64,000 nucleotides of DNA from an uncultured Clostridia bacterium (GTDB lineage: Bacteria; Bacillota; Clostridia; TANB77; CAG-508): the NCBI GenBank assembly GCA_948630815.1, contig CAPIEU010000002.1, positions 1 through 64,000 of the forward strand, written 5' to 3'. Positions 45,614 through 55,059 of this stretch are shown here, in pieces. Made by a program: the position numbers and the translations under genes. Numbering within the stretch: the stretch's first letter is position 1; every line of letters begins with the position of its first letter. Under the pieces are notes generated by a model. The model worked only from the letters and a program-made list of their open reading frames with translations. It was not told the DNA's origin and searched no databases.

Positions 45614-46996
45614 ATGAATAATAAAGAATTAATAGTGAATAATGAAAATTGCAAATATGTAGAGATCGATACCATCATCGACCTGAAAAAAACAAACAAA
45701 ATTAATTGCAAGCGTTGTAGGGGCGAGCATTGTTCGTCCACCCAAGAGAATAGAACAAAATTAAATACAAACACTATAGGGGCAGGCCTTGTGTCTGCTC
45801 TAACAAATGCAACCCAAAAAGGAATCACCCTAATTGCTCTAATCATAACAATTATAATTCTTTTAATACTGGCTGGAGTAACAATAAATGTATTAATAGG
45901 AGAAAATGGGTTATTTGAAACAACACAAAAAGTGGGAGAAGAATATATAAAAGCTGGGTTAAAAGAAGAATTAGAAACAGAGATTATAAATATACAAAGT
46001 AAAAAGATAGCAAATGGAGAAGAAATATCAAGAGAAAATTTATGGGAATTAGAAAAAATAGGAGCAACAATAAATTCAGTTGGAATACCTGCAGAAGGAG
46101 AATATAAAGATTATAATTTCACAGTAGATGAAAATTATGTAGTTACCATAGAAGGAAAAAATAATGCAATAAAACCAAAAATAGAATTAACAAAAAATAC
46201 AGAAGAAATATTAGAAGAAATAACAATAAAAGTAAAAGTAACAATAGAAGAGGGAACAATAAAAGAAGTAACAAAACCAGATGGAACAAAAACTACAGAA
46301 ACAGAATTTGAATATAAAGTAAAAGAAAATAAAATATATACATTTGTAGCAAAAGGAAGTAATGGTGGTAGAGCAGTAGAAAGTATAGAAATAACAAATG
46401 TAAAAGAAATAGTAGCAAAACCAATAATAAAATCAAATTTTGGGTATCCAGTTTTAACATCAAGTGGAATAGTAAGTAGTGGTGAAACTACAATAACATT
46501 TGATAATAAAACAGGACTAGAGAATTATTATAGTATAGATAATGGAACAACATGGAATAAATATACTGGTTCATTTAATGTTACTCAAGAATCAACAATA
46601 AAAGCTAAATCTGTGAAGAATGGAAATATTTTAGCTGAATCGAGTTTGGATGTTAAGATTTATGCAGATAGCCTTCCAGGTGTTGCCTATGATGGCAACG
46701 AAGAAACAGGGTGGAACTATAGTGCAACAACCACAGGTACAGGTGTTTGCTATTTAACTGTAGATCAATCAGTAATAGGAAAAAGAATCAGAGTTTTGCT
46801 AAAGCGTGGTAGTCTTGATGAATGGTGTCATGGAGGTGTTTTGTGGGTTTTTGAAGACGGAACAGATGAGGAATTTGCTCATGTTGGTGAAAATAAAACT
46901 ACTGATCTTACTGTTACTATTCCTGAAAATGTTGTGAAAATAAAATGTTGGACACAATTAAGGGCAAAGATCTGTGAGATACAATTAGTAGATTAA
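45614..46996 (+). CDS. Type IV pilin-like surface protein with repeat-derived leader
   Basis: 460 aa as read from ATG. A prepilin-like signal KGITLIALIITIIILLILAG begins about residue 76, followed by the common clostridial continuation VTINVLIGENGLF. The mature part has coiled/beta regions and a C-terminal domain with SLPGVAYDGNEETGWNYS. The first 75 codons are odd: they translate two palindromic repeats (45717-45741 and 45766-45794) also found between genes. The true start may therefore be internal, for example GTG at 45789. Probably exported and assembled as a minor pilin or pseudopilin. Confidence 0.7.
   Translation: MNNKELIVNNENCKYVEIDTIIDLKKTNKINCKRCRGEHCSSTQENRTKLNTNTIGAGLVSALTNATQKGITLIALIITIIILLILAGVTINVLIGENGLFETTQKVGEEYIKAGLKEELETEIINIQSKKIANGEEISRENLWELEKIGATINSVGIPAEGEYKDYNFTVDENYVVTIEGKNNAIKPKIELTKNTEEILEEITIKVKVTIEEGTIKEVTKPDGTKTTETEFEYKVKENKIYTFVAKGSNGGRAVESIEITNVKEIVAKPIIKSNFGYPVLTSSGIVSSGETTITFDNKTGLENYYSIDNGTTWNKYTGSFNVTQESTIKAKSVKNGNILAESSLDVKIYADSLPGVAYDGNEETGWNYSATTTGTGVCYLTVDQSVIGKRIRVLLKRGSLDEWCHGGVLWVFEDGTDEEFAHVGENKTTDLTVTIPENVVKIKCWTQLRAKICEIQLVD
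45717..45794. repeat. Two palindromic repeats inside the pilin-like gene
   Basis: Type A (GTAGGGGCGAGCATTGTTCG followed by TCC) with the upstream flank TTAATTGCAAGCGTT like other copies, then type B (TAGGGGCAGGCCTTGTGTCT). Both are in an open frame. Confidence 0.85.
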
Positions 46997-47129
46997 ATAA
47001 ATATAGATTAAAATGTTGAGAATAATTGTTTTCTCAACATTTTACTTTAATTAAACATAACTATTGAAAAAAATTTCTCTTTATGATATAAGTTAATAAG
47101 GAAAATTATAAATAAAAGAAAGAAGAACA

Positions 47130-48165
47130 ATGAAAAATATAAAAGATTATAACCTAGAGGAATTAAAACAAGAATTTATAGGCTTAGGGGAAAAGCCATA
47201 TAGAGCAGAACAGGTATTTAAATGGTTATATATAACAAATGTTGCATCATTTGACGAAATGAGTAACTTGTCTATAGAATTACGAGATAAACTAAAACAA
47301 GAATTTTCAATATGTGCATATAACATAATAAAAAAACAAGAATCAAGTGATGGAACAAAAAAATATTTATTTGATGTATTAGATGGAAATGCTATTGAAA
47401 CTGTATTAATGAGTTATCATCATGGATATACTATATGTGTATCATCTCAAATTGGTTGTAAAATGGGATGCAAATTTTGTGCATCTACGGGTATACAATT
47501 TGTAAGAAGTTTAACATCTGGTGAAATAGTAGAACAAATACTTGCTGTAGAAAGAGATGAAAAAATAAAAATATCAAATATAGTATTTATGGGAATAGGA
47601 GAACCATTTGATAATTATGATAATGTACTAAAAGCAGTTAGAATAATAAATAATCCAAAAGGATTAAATATAGGGGCACGCCATATAAGCATTTCAACAA
47701 GTGGAATAGTACCTAAAATTTATGATTTCGCAAATGAAGATATGCAGTGCACATTATCTATATCACTTCATGCTACAATGAATGAACAAAGAAGTGCAAT
47801 GATGCCTGTAAATAATGTGTATAATATAGAAGAATTAATGAAAGTTTGCAAATATTATATTGAAAAAACAAATAAAAGAATTTCCTTTGAATATGCACTA
47901 GCAAAAGATAATAACGAATCATTAGAAGATGCGAAACGATTAGTTAAATTGCTAAAAGGAATGATATGTCATGTAAACCTTATACCAATTAATAAAATAG
48001 AAAATGGAAAATTTAAAAAATCTACAAATGAAAATATTTTAAAATTTAGAGATTACTTAAACGATAATGGGATAGTAGCTACTATAAGAAGAGAATTAGG
48101 TTCTGATATAGATGCAGCATGCCGGACAACTTAGAAGAAAGAACTTAAAAAATGAGGAGGAATAA
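47130..48165 (+). CDS. rlmN: 23S rRNA/tRNA adenine C2-methyltransferase RlmN, split by a +1 frameshift
   Basis: 344-aa radical-SAM enzyme when the shift is made. The cluster motif is CKMGCKFCAST; GEIVEQIL, FMGIGEPFDNYDNV and the C-terminal GSDIDAACGQLRRKN follow. The site is directly after the conserved C-terminal Cys (the methyl-carrying residue in RlmN): tgc C gga. Zero frame ends RTT and stop, losing only the tail. The shifted frame stops in TAATG, overlapping the prpC start by one base, which supports the shifted reading. Confidence 0.94.
48123..48126 (+). other. +1 frameshift site CGGA, rlmN
   Basis: tgc C gga caa. Skipping C gives DAACGQLRRKNLKN and a stop coupled to the next gene. Confidence 0.9.
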
Positions 48166-48896
48166 TGAAAGTTTTTGCAAATTCGGATATTGGAAAAGCA
48201 AGAGAATTAAATGAAGATTTTTACTATATTTCAAACAGCCAAGATTATTTAAAATTATACATATTAGCAGATGGTATGGGTGGATATAATGGTGGAGAAA
48301 TAGCAAGCAGACTTGCAACTTTATCTGTTAAAGGATACATAGAATCAAACTTTAATAAAATTGAACATACAAAAGAAGCAATAATTGAGCTTATAAAAAA
48401 TGCAATTGAATATGCAAATATGGTAGTATATGAAAAAGCAAAAGAATGTGAAGAACTATCTAATATGGGTACTACTATAGAAGTTTTGGTAATATATAAT
48501 AATAAGTTGTTTATTGGACATATTGGAGATTCAAGAATTTATCGAATTAGGAAAAATATAATAAGAAAACTAACAGAGGATCATAGTTATGTACAAGAAT
48601 TAGTAAATGATGGAACAATAACAAAAGAGGAAGCTAAAAATCATCCTAAGAAAAATATGCTTATGAAAGCACTTGGCTGTACTCCATATGTAGAACCAGA
48701 CATTACTATAAAGGGATTTTTAAAAGATGATGTTATAATAATATGTTCAGATGGACTAACAAATATGTTAAGTGAAGAAGAAATATATAATACAGTTTTA
48801 CAAGAAACTAATAATACCAGTAATACATTAATAAGCAAAGCAAATAAATTTGGTGGATATGATAATATTACAGTTATAGTAATTTATAATGACTAA
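48165..48896 (+). CDS. prpC: PP2C-type Ser/Thr phosphatase
   Basis: 243 aa with the PPM metal-binding motifs: SDIGKARELNEDFYY, LYILADGMGGYNGGE, IGDSRIYRI, and CSDGLTNML plus GGYDNITVI at the end. It reverses phosphorylation by the adjacent PASTA kinase. AATGAGGAGG site; start overlaps the rlmN stop. Confidence 0.95.
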   Translation: MKVFANSDIGKARELNEDFYYISNSQDYLKLYILADGMGGYNGGEIASRLATLSVKGYIESNFNKIEHTKEAIIELIKNAIEYANMVVYEKAKECEELSNMGTTIEVLVIYNNKLFIGHIGDSRIYRIRKNIIRKLTEDHSYVQELVNDGTITKEEAKNHPKKNMLMKALGCTPYVEPDITIKGFLKDDVIIICSDGLTNMLSEEEIYNTVLQETNNTSNTLISKANKFGGYDNITVIVIYND

Positions 48897-48919
48897 TAAA
48901 ATTCTAAGGAGAGAGTAAT

Positions 48920-50872
48920 ATGAATTTAGAAGGTAGATTAATTGCAAATAGATATGAAATAATAGAAAATGTTGGAAATGGTGGAATGGCTACAGTTTAT
49001 AAGGCAAAAGATCATATGCTTAATAGATTTGTTGCAGTAAAAATATTAAGAGATGAATTTACAACAGATAATGAATTTATAAAAAGATTTCGTTCAGAGG
49101 CACAAGCTGTTGCAAGCCTAACAAATCCAAACATAGTAGCAGTATATGATGTAGGAAATGAAGGAAACTTATATTATATTGTTATGGAACTTGTACAAGG
49201 AAAAACTTTAAAAGAAGTAATTTTAGAAGAAGGAAAGTTATCTTGGAAATGGACTGTAAAAGTTGCGATTCAAATAGCATCTGCTTTAGAAACAGCACAT
49301 AAAAATAGTATTATTCATAGAGATATAAAACCACATAATATTATAATAACAGAAGATGGAATGGCAAAAGTTACAGATTTTGGAATTGCAAAAGCAGTAT
49401 CAAATTCAACTATAACAGCCTTTGGAACAACACTTGGTTCTGTACATTATTTTTCACCAGAACATGCAAGAGGAGGGTTTACAGATGCAAAATCTGACCT
49501 ATATTCTTTAGGTGTAGTTATGTATGAAATGTTAACAGGAAGAGTACCATTTGAAGCAGACACACCAGTTTCAGTAGCACTAATGCATATGCAAGAAAAG
49601 GCAATAGAGCCTATTACATTAACACCTACTATTCCAATATCAGTAAATAAAATTGTAGTGAAAGCAATGCAAAAAGATGGAAATTTACGTTATCAAAGTG
49701 CAACTGAAATGCTAAGAGATTTAAATATGGCTATTAAAAATCCAGATGGAAATTTTGTATTTATAAAAGATGCTCAAAATGATTTTCCAACGCAAAAAAT
49801 ACCTACAGTACAAGGAAAAGAAGCAAATACGCAAAAGAAGAAAAAAGAAAAAGGACTATCTGCATTTATAAAAGGGCATAAAGTAATATCTAGTATTGTA
49901 GGGGGATTATTACTATTTATAGTAACAATAGCTATAACATATTTTAGTTTACAACTTACAAAAGTAAAAGATGTACAAATTCCTAATTTAGTAGGAAAAA
50001 CTAGCGAAGAAGCAAAAGCATTAGTAGAAGATGCAAAACTTGTTTATACAGAGCTTGAACCTGAGTTTAGCAAAGATGTTGAAGCAGGGCGTATAATAAG
50101 TCAAACACCAAGTTTCGCAGAAAATTACAAGATAAAGGAAAAAACAGAAATACAAGTAGTAATAAGTAAAGGTCAAGAAATGACAAAAGTGCCAAAGGTA
50201 GTATTAATGAAAAAAGAAGATGCTATAGTTGCTTTAGAAGAAGCACATTTAAAAGCAGAAGTAATAGAAGAAACTTCTAAAACAGTAGAAGAAGGATATG
50301 TAGTAAGCCAGGAAACCAAGGAAAATACTGAAATAAGTGCTGGAGAAACTGTAAAAATACATGTAAGTACAGGTACAGGAATAGAACAAGTAAGTATGCC
50401 TTATGTAATTGGAAAAACTGAAGCAGAGGCAAAAAAGACTATAGAGGATAGCAAATTAAAAGTAAAACAGGTAATATATGAAGAAGATAAAACAAAAGAT
50501 GATGGAAAAGTTCTAAAACAAGATAAAGAAGCAGGTTCAACACTTGATGAAGGAACAGAGGTAATAATTACAGTAAACAAAATAGAACAACTAAAAACAG
50601 GAAAAGTAAAAATAAATTTAAAATCATTAACAGGTGGATATACTGAAACAACAGGAAATACAGTAATATCAACAGCTAAAAAAACAGTAGATGTGGAAGT
50701 AAAAGTTGGAGAAGATAGTGTATTTAAAGGAACGAAATCTAAAAATGATATATTTGAAGTAGATGTAAGTGGAATTGGAACTATAACAATAAAAGTTTAT
50801 TTAGATGGAGTTTTAGGAAATAGACAAAAACAATTAAACTTGAATTCTACAAATCAAATTGTTTTTGAGTAA
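48920..50872 (+). CDS. prkC: PASTA-domain Ser/Thr protein kinase
   Basis: 650 aa. Kinase domain (residues 10-270: GNGGMATVYKAKD, VAVKIL, HRDIKPHNI, DFGIAKA, SPEHARGG), a basic juxtamembrane region, one helix (about 328-350), and three extracellular PASTA domains that bind peptidoglycan fragments. It likely phosphorylates IreB (30169). In Bacillus the next gene is rsgA; here a toxin-antitoxin locus intervenes. Confidence 0.95.
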   Translation: MNLEGRLIANRYEIIENVGNGGMATVYKAKDHMLNRFVAVKILRDEFTTDNEFIKRFRSEAQAVASLTNPNIVAVYDVGNEGNLYYIVMELVQGKTLKEVILEEGKLSWKWTVKVAIQIASALETAHKNSIIHRDIKPHNIIITEDGMAKVTDFGIAKAVSNSTITAFGTTLGSVHYFSPEHARGGFTDAKSDLYSLGVVMYEMLTGRVPFEADTPVSVALMHMQEKAIEPITLTPTIPISVNKIVVKAMQKDGNLRYQSATEMLRDLNMAIKNPDGNFVFIKDAQNDFPTQKIPTVQGKEANTQKKKKEKGLSAFIKGHKVISSIVGGLLLFIVTIAITYFSLQLTKVKDVQIPNLVGKTSEEAKALVEDAKLVYTELEPEFSKDVEAGRIISQTPSFAENYKIKEKTEIQVVISKGQEMTKVPKVVLMKKEDAIVALEEAHLKAEVIEETSKTVEEGYVVSQETKENTEISAGETVKIHVSTGTGIEQVSMPYVIGKTEAEAKKTIEDSKLKVKQVIYEEDKTKDDGKVLKQDKEAGSTLDEGTEVIITVNKIEQLKTGKVKINLKSLTGGYTETTGNTVISTAKKTVDVEVKVGEDSVFKGTKSKNDIFEVDVSGIGTITIKVYLDGVLGNRQKQLNLNSTNQIVFE

Positions 50873-50877
50873 AAAAC

Positions 50878-50907
50878 TTGACTTTTGTAAATAAAATGTA
50901 TTATAAT
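50878..50907 (+). promoter_or_regulatory. Promoter of the second type III toxin-antitoxin locus
   Basis: TTGACT and TATAAT with an 18-base spacer, immediately after prkC and upstream of the repeat array. The sequence around the -10 (TATAATGAATATACTAA) matches that of the first locus. Confidence 0.8.
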
Positions 50908-50940
50908 GAATATACTAAGTAAGATAGTTAATAACTATTA

Positions 50941-51054
50941 AAAGCGGTTTTACTCTTCCAATAAAAAAAGGGGCTTATAAAGTGGTTTACTCTTCCAACT
51001 AAAAAAAGAGGCTTATAAAGTGGTTTTACTCTTCCAACTAAAAAAAGAGATTTA
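50941..51054 (+). ncRNA. ToxI-like antitoxin RNA repeats, locus 2
   Basis: Three tandem 38-bp units (50941, 50979, 51017) with AAAGTGGTTT, ACTCTTCCAA and an A-rich tail; the first and third differ at a few bases. Unit length and sequence differ from locus 1 (41 bp), suggesting a separate specificity. Confidence 0.88.
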
Positions 51055-51069
51055 AAAGATGGGGGTAGT

Positions 51070-51092
51070 AAGAAGACTAAGTCTTCTTCTAT
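51070..51092 (+). terminator. Partial terminator between antitoxin RNA and toxin, locus 2
   Basis: AAGAAGAC pairs with GTCTTCTT with a 3-base loop and moderately T-rich tail; placed as expected for a leaky type III terminator. Confidence 0.75.
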
Positions 51093-51119
51093 TCCTATTA
51101 TTTTTGGGAGGTAAAAATT

Positions 51120-51644
51120 ATGAATTGGTACATAGTTGATAAAGGATATGTAAATTATTTACATTCAATAGATAGTAGAGTACAAAATATAGAGTATAGT
51201 CAAAAATTGAAACCATATATAGGAATAGTATTAGAGATATATGATTTTAAGTATTATGTACATATTTCATCCACAAAGCAGAAATATTATGACGTAAAGG
51301 CTAATATAGATTTGTATAAAATAAAAAGTAATGATAAAATATTAGGTGTATTAAATCTAAATAATATGATACCTATAAAAGAAGAATACATAAAAAGGTT
51401 AAAATATAGTGAAATAGAACAATATAGGAGATTTGAAAATAAAATAGATAAAGAAAAATATATAAATTTGCTTAATATAGAGTTGCATATAATAAATAAA
51501 GAACAAGAACAAATAAAGAGAAATGCTGAAGAGTTGTACCAATATATTATAAAAAGACCAAATTCTAATATAGCAAAAAGATGTTGCAATTTTAAATTAT
51601 TAGAAGAAAAAATATTAGATTATAAAACGGAGGAAAAATGCTAA
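51120..51644 (+). CDS. toxN: Type III toxin, ToxN/AbiQ-like endoribonuclease, locus 2
   Basis: 174 aa with PYIGIVLEIYDFKYYVHIS near residue 38 and GVLNLNNMIPI near 79, the ToxN/AbiQ core. The C-terminal part is helical and ends RCCNFKLLEEKI, like RCCDFKYLEEKY in the first toxin. GGGAGG site before ATG. Its end overlaps the rsgA start by 7 bases, so the toxin is translationally joined to a housekeeping gene. Confidence 0.88.
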   Translation: MNWYIVDKGYVNYLHSIDSRVQNIEYSQKLKPYIGIVLEIYDFKYYVHISSTKQKYYDVKANIDLYKIKSNDKILGVLNLNNMIPIKEEYIKRLKYSEIEQYRRFENKIDKEKYINLLNIELHIINKEQEQIKRNAEELYQYIIKRPNSNIAKRCCNFKLLEEKILDYKTEEKC

Positions 51645-52523
51645 AAGGAGTTATTGTAAGTAATATTTCTAATATATACATAGTAGAAACTAAAGAAGCA
51701 ATATATGAATGTAATGCAAGAGGAAAATTTAAAAATATAGATATTACACCTGTAGTTGGAGATAGAGTAAACATAGAAGTTTTAGATGATGATAAAAATA
51801 CTGCTCTTATTAGTGAAGTATTTAAAAGAGAAAATTATATTAAAAGACCAAAACTTGCAAATCTTACAAAACTAATATTAGTAGTATCTACAAAACAACC
51901 AAAGCCAGATTTACTAATGCTAGATAAACAATTAGCTTTTGCAGAATTTTTAAAAATAGATGTTATTATTGTTATTAATAAGATAGACTTAGAAAAAGAA
52001 GAAAAAATTGAAGAAATTCAAAAAATGTATACTGATATTGGATATAAAGTGATTGTTACAAATGCGAAAGCTAGACAAGGTGTAAGCAAATTAAATGAAG
52101 AGCTTTTAAACAATATAAGTGCTTTTTCTGGAAATTCTGGGGTACGGAAAATCTAGTTTATTAAATTCAATATTCAATGAAACTTTAACTAAAGAAGGCG
52201 AAATAAGTTCTAAAAATAAAAAAGGAAAAAATACGACAACTCAAGTTAAGTTATACAAAATAGATAAAGACACATATATAGCTGATACCCCAGGGTTTGC
52301 TACATTTGATGTATACGAAATAGAAAAAAGTGACTTATATAAATATTTTAGGGAATTTATAGAATTTGAAAAACAATGTGAATTTGTAGGCTGTACACAT
52401 ATAAAAGAACAAGAATGTGGAATAAAAAGAGCATTACAAACAGGGAAAATATCAAGTTCAAGATATGAAAGTTATATTAAAATATATAATGATTTAAAAG
52501 ATAAGGAGGAACATAAATGGTAG
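51638..52523 (+). CDS. rsgA: Ribosome small-subunit GTPase RsgA, split by a +1 frameshift in the P-loop
   Basis: 294 aa with the shift. OB domain (GVIVSNISNIYIVE; PVVGDRVNIEV), circularly permuted GTPase with VINKIDL, then SGNSGV, extra C, GKSSLLNSI (G1), DTPGFATF and a C-terminal zinc finger CEFVGCTHIKEQEC. The extra C lies inside the Walker A motif, so the unshifted product (ending RKI) cannot bind GTP. AACGGAGG site before ATG. Confidence 0.95.
52145..52148 (+). other. +1 frameshift site CGGA, rsgA P-loop
   Basis: gta C gga aaa. Skipping C restores GNSGVGKSS; zero frame stops after RKI. Confidence 0.93.
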
Positions 52524-53176
52524 AAATATCAACATCATTGTTATCAGTGGAAAAGGAAAAAAGTATTAAAGTAATTTATGATTTAGAAGTAGCTCATACA
52601 GATTATTACCATATAGACGTTATGGATGGAGAATTTGTAGAAAATGATACAAGAGAACTTATGAAGTCACATATAGAGGTGGCTAAACAAATATCAAATA
52701 TACCAGTAGATGTACATTTAATGGTACAAGATGTAAAAAGGTATGTGAGAGAATATTTAGACATAATACCTAATATTATTACTTTTCAATATGAGGCACT
52801 AAAAGATAAACAAGAAGTTAAGAGTATTATAGATTATATAAAGACAAACAATGTAAAAGTAGGAATAGCTATTAAACCTAATACAAAATTAGAAGAAATA
52901 TATGAATTTTTACCATATATTCATATGTTACTTATAATGACTGTTGAACCAGGAAAAGGTGGACAAACCTTAATTCCAGAAACTCTTGATAAAGTAAGAA
53001 TACTAAAAAATTATATTAATGAAAATGGTTTAGAAGTTGATATAGAAGCAGATGGAGGAATTAAACTAGAAAATATAGAAGAAGTAAAAGAAGCGGGAGT
53101 AGATATTGCAGTTGTTGGAACAGGTATTATAAAAACAGATGATTATAAAGAAACAATTAAAAAGTTAAAAGAATAA
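52517..53176 (+). CDS. rpe: Ribulose-phosphate 3-epimerase family protein
   Basis: 219-aa TIM barrel: YYHIDVMDGEFV with metal-binding His/Asp, PVDVHLMVQ, IIPNIITFQYEA, MTVEPGKGGQ and EADGGIKLENI. Interconverts ribulose-5-P and xylulose-5-P. FQYEA replaces the usual xHxE segment, and MTVEPGKGGQ has K in place of F, so substrate details may differ. Overlaps the rsgA end by 7 bases. Confidence 0.9.
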   Translation: MVEISTSLLSVEKEKSIKVIYDLEVAHTDYYHIDVMDGEFVENDTRELMKSHIEVAKQISNIPVDVHLMVQDVKRYVREYLDIIPNIITFQYEALKDKQEVKSIIDYIKTNNVKVGIAIKPNTKLEEIYEFLPYIHMLLIMTVEPGKGGQTLIPETLDKVRILKNYINENGLEVDIEADGGIKLENIEEVKEAGVDIAVVGTGIIKTDDYKETIKKLKE

Positions 53177-53237
53177 TAGTGATACACTAATAAATATATA
53201 ACCTTTTTGGTAAAAATAGCATTATTAAATTAGTAAT

Positions 53238-53272
53238 AAAAAATGTAGAGATTTTTAAATCTCTACATTTTT
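53238..53272. terminator. Bidirectional terminator
   Basis: AAATGTAGAGATTT and AAATCTCTACATTT, a perfect stem flanked by A/T runs between rpe and the convergent membrane protein gene. Confidence 0.9.
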
Positions 53273-54454
53273 TTCTTTTCTAGTTGTTTTAAATATATAT
53301 GAAAGTAATGTTCCAAATCCAAATAGATAAACGATTATATTAACAATTGCACTAACATAAGGAATTTGTTGTAATATCCATAGTATTAATGTAACTACTA
53401 TTAAAGCAATTATTGTTAAATACTTTTTACTAAAATTAAATTTCTCTTTTAATTTAAAAGTAATACATATAGTAGTAATTGTAAATGAAATAGTTATCAT
53501 TAGCATAAATATAGCAAAAATAGCAAATGCAAGTGAAATACCAATATAGCTAAATAGTAATGCAAAACTTACAAATATTGCTACAAAAAAAGCTAATAAT
53601 CCAATTCCAAAAGATATTAATGTAGGTTTTCCAATGTAATTTTTTGAATTTTCTATAAATTTTGGAGCAAGCCAAGCGATTAATAAAAATACTACAATAG
53701 TGAATAATATAGTTTCTAATAAATCAATTACTTTATTTAATATAATGCTTCCTACTGAATTAGAATCTCCAAAACTTTGTAAGTTAGAGTAATGAATTTC
53801 TCCTTGTACTAATTCTTTTGATAGTTCTAATTCTTTATTACTTGAATAATTTAAGTTTCCATATACTATAGCAGAACTTCCAGATGTAGTTTCAAAATTA
53901 AAATTATCTGCTTCAACAAAAGCATCTCTTCCAGCTCCACCTTTAAAATTGAAAGTATTTGCGAAAACTTTCAAATCTCTAATCATAAATGAATTATAAT
54001 TCATATTAACTACATTTCCAGCAGCATATAAATCATTTGCAGCACCATTTAAATTTAATTCATTAGCACAAGCATAAATTGATTGAACAATGTATGAATT
54101 TTCGCTAAAAGTTACTTTATCTCCAAAAACAAATAAAGAACCATTAACTCTACCAGTAATTTCAACATTTCTTCCAAAAATGAAAACATTACCGTCTACA
54201 TATTTATCCATTACAACATTATTATCGAATAAATATAAATCACCATTATATATTTCTGGTGTAGGTTGAGATGTACCTTGATTATTTTCACCTTCTGTTA
54301 CTGGGGCGGTTTCTTCAGAGGTTGTTTGAACATCACCTTCTGTGGTTCTTGCATTATCACCAGGAACTATATCATTAGTTGCAAAACTTAAAGTAGAGAT
54401 AAGCATAATGATACAAGTTAATAATACAAGTAATTTTACCTTATTTTTTAACAT
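53255..54454 (-). CDS. Secreted bactofilin-like (polymer-forming) membrane protein
   Basis: 399 aa. A signal peptide (about residues 1-26), a Thr/Glu-rich spacer, then a right-handed beta-solenoid-like repeat region (YNGDLYLFDNN; DGNVFIFGRNVEITG; NGSLFVFGDKVTF) as in polymer-forming cytoskeletal proteins but outside the membrane, followed by four or five C-terminal membrane helices (from residue 245). Function unknown; possibly envelope organisation. AGGAGGAA site before ATG. Confidence 0.75.
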   Translation of the reverse strand: MLKNKVKLLVLLTCIIMLISTLSFATNDIVPGDNARTTEGDVQTTSEETAPVTEGENNQGTSQPTPEIYNGDLYLFDNNVVMDKYVDGNVFIFGRNVEITGRVNGSLFVFGDKVTFSENSYIVQSIYACANELNLNGAANDLYAAGNVVNMNYNSFMIRDLKVFANTFNFKGGAGRDAFVEADNFNFETTSGSSAIVYGNLNYSSNKELELSKELVQGEIHYSNLQSFGDSNSVGSIILNKVIDLLETILFTIVVFLLIAWLAPKFIENSKNYIGKPTLISFGIGLLAFFVAIFVSFALLFSYIGISLAFAIFAIFMLMITISFTITTICITFKLKEKFNFSKKYLTIIALIVVTLILWILQQIPYVSAIVNIIVYLFGFGTLLSYIFKTTRKEKNVEI

Positions 54455-54548
54455 AAAAAATTCCTCCTAAAAATTTTATTTTATATGCTAAATCATATAA
54501 CTAATTATATAGTTTGTCAATAAAAAATTAGGTAAAATAATGTAGATT

Positions 54549-54977
54549 GTTACTAGATAATGGTTTTGGTGCTAGAATTTATTGCAAACATTGTAGGGGC
54601 GAGCATTGCTCGTCTGCAACATTGAAAAAATTACCCTAAAAATATTGAAAAGGACAGAAAATATATTATAAAGGAAAAATATGAGAGAATATAAGCAAAA
54701 AATATATATGTTTAGGGCAATATGATTATTATAAAGTAGGATATTACCTTATAACAATTTGTCAAAAACAGAATATAATATATGACAAAAATTATTTTAT
54801 TAACATATAATTAGAAATTAAAAAGCATATTTGAAAATAGAAGATTATATATAAATAATCTAATTAATTGGGTTATTTATGAATATTTAAGGCAATTTCT
54901 GCGAAATTGCGGACGAGCAATGCTCGCCCCTACAATGTTTACAATAAATTTTCTGTATAAAACCATTATCTTGTAAC
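54549..54977. repeat. 429-bp element with 66-bp inverted arms
   Basis: Left arm 54549-54614 and right arm 54912-54977 are near-perfect inverse copies: GTTACTAGATAATGGTTTT at the outer edge and GAGCATTGCTCGTC inside. Each arm contains a type A palindromic repeat. The 297-bp interior is AT-rich without a gene. It looks like a miniature inverted-repeat element or two repeat units that recombined. Confidence 0.8.
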
Positions 54978-55059
54978 TATAGATTTCCAAGATTACATTT
55001 GTTACTAATAAAATTAATATAGGATAATACTGGTTTTTATAGATAAAAATAGGCAGTAA

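Noticed and set aside
50941..51054. CRISPR array
   Set aside because: Three tandem 38-bp units without spacers; no cas genes in the window.
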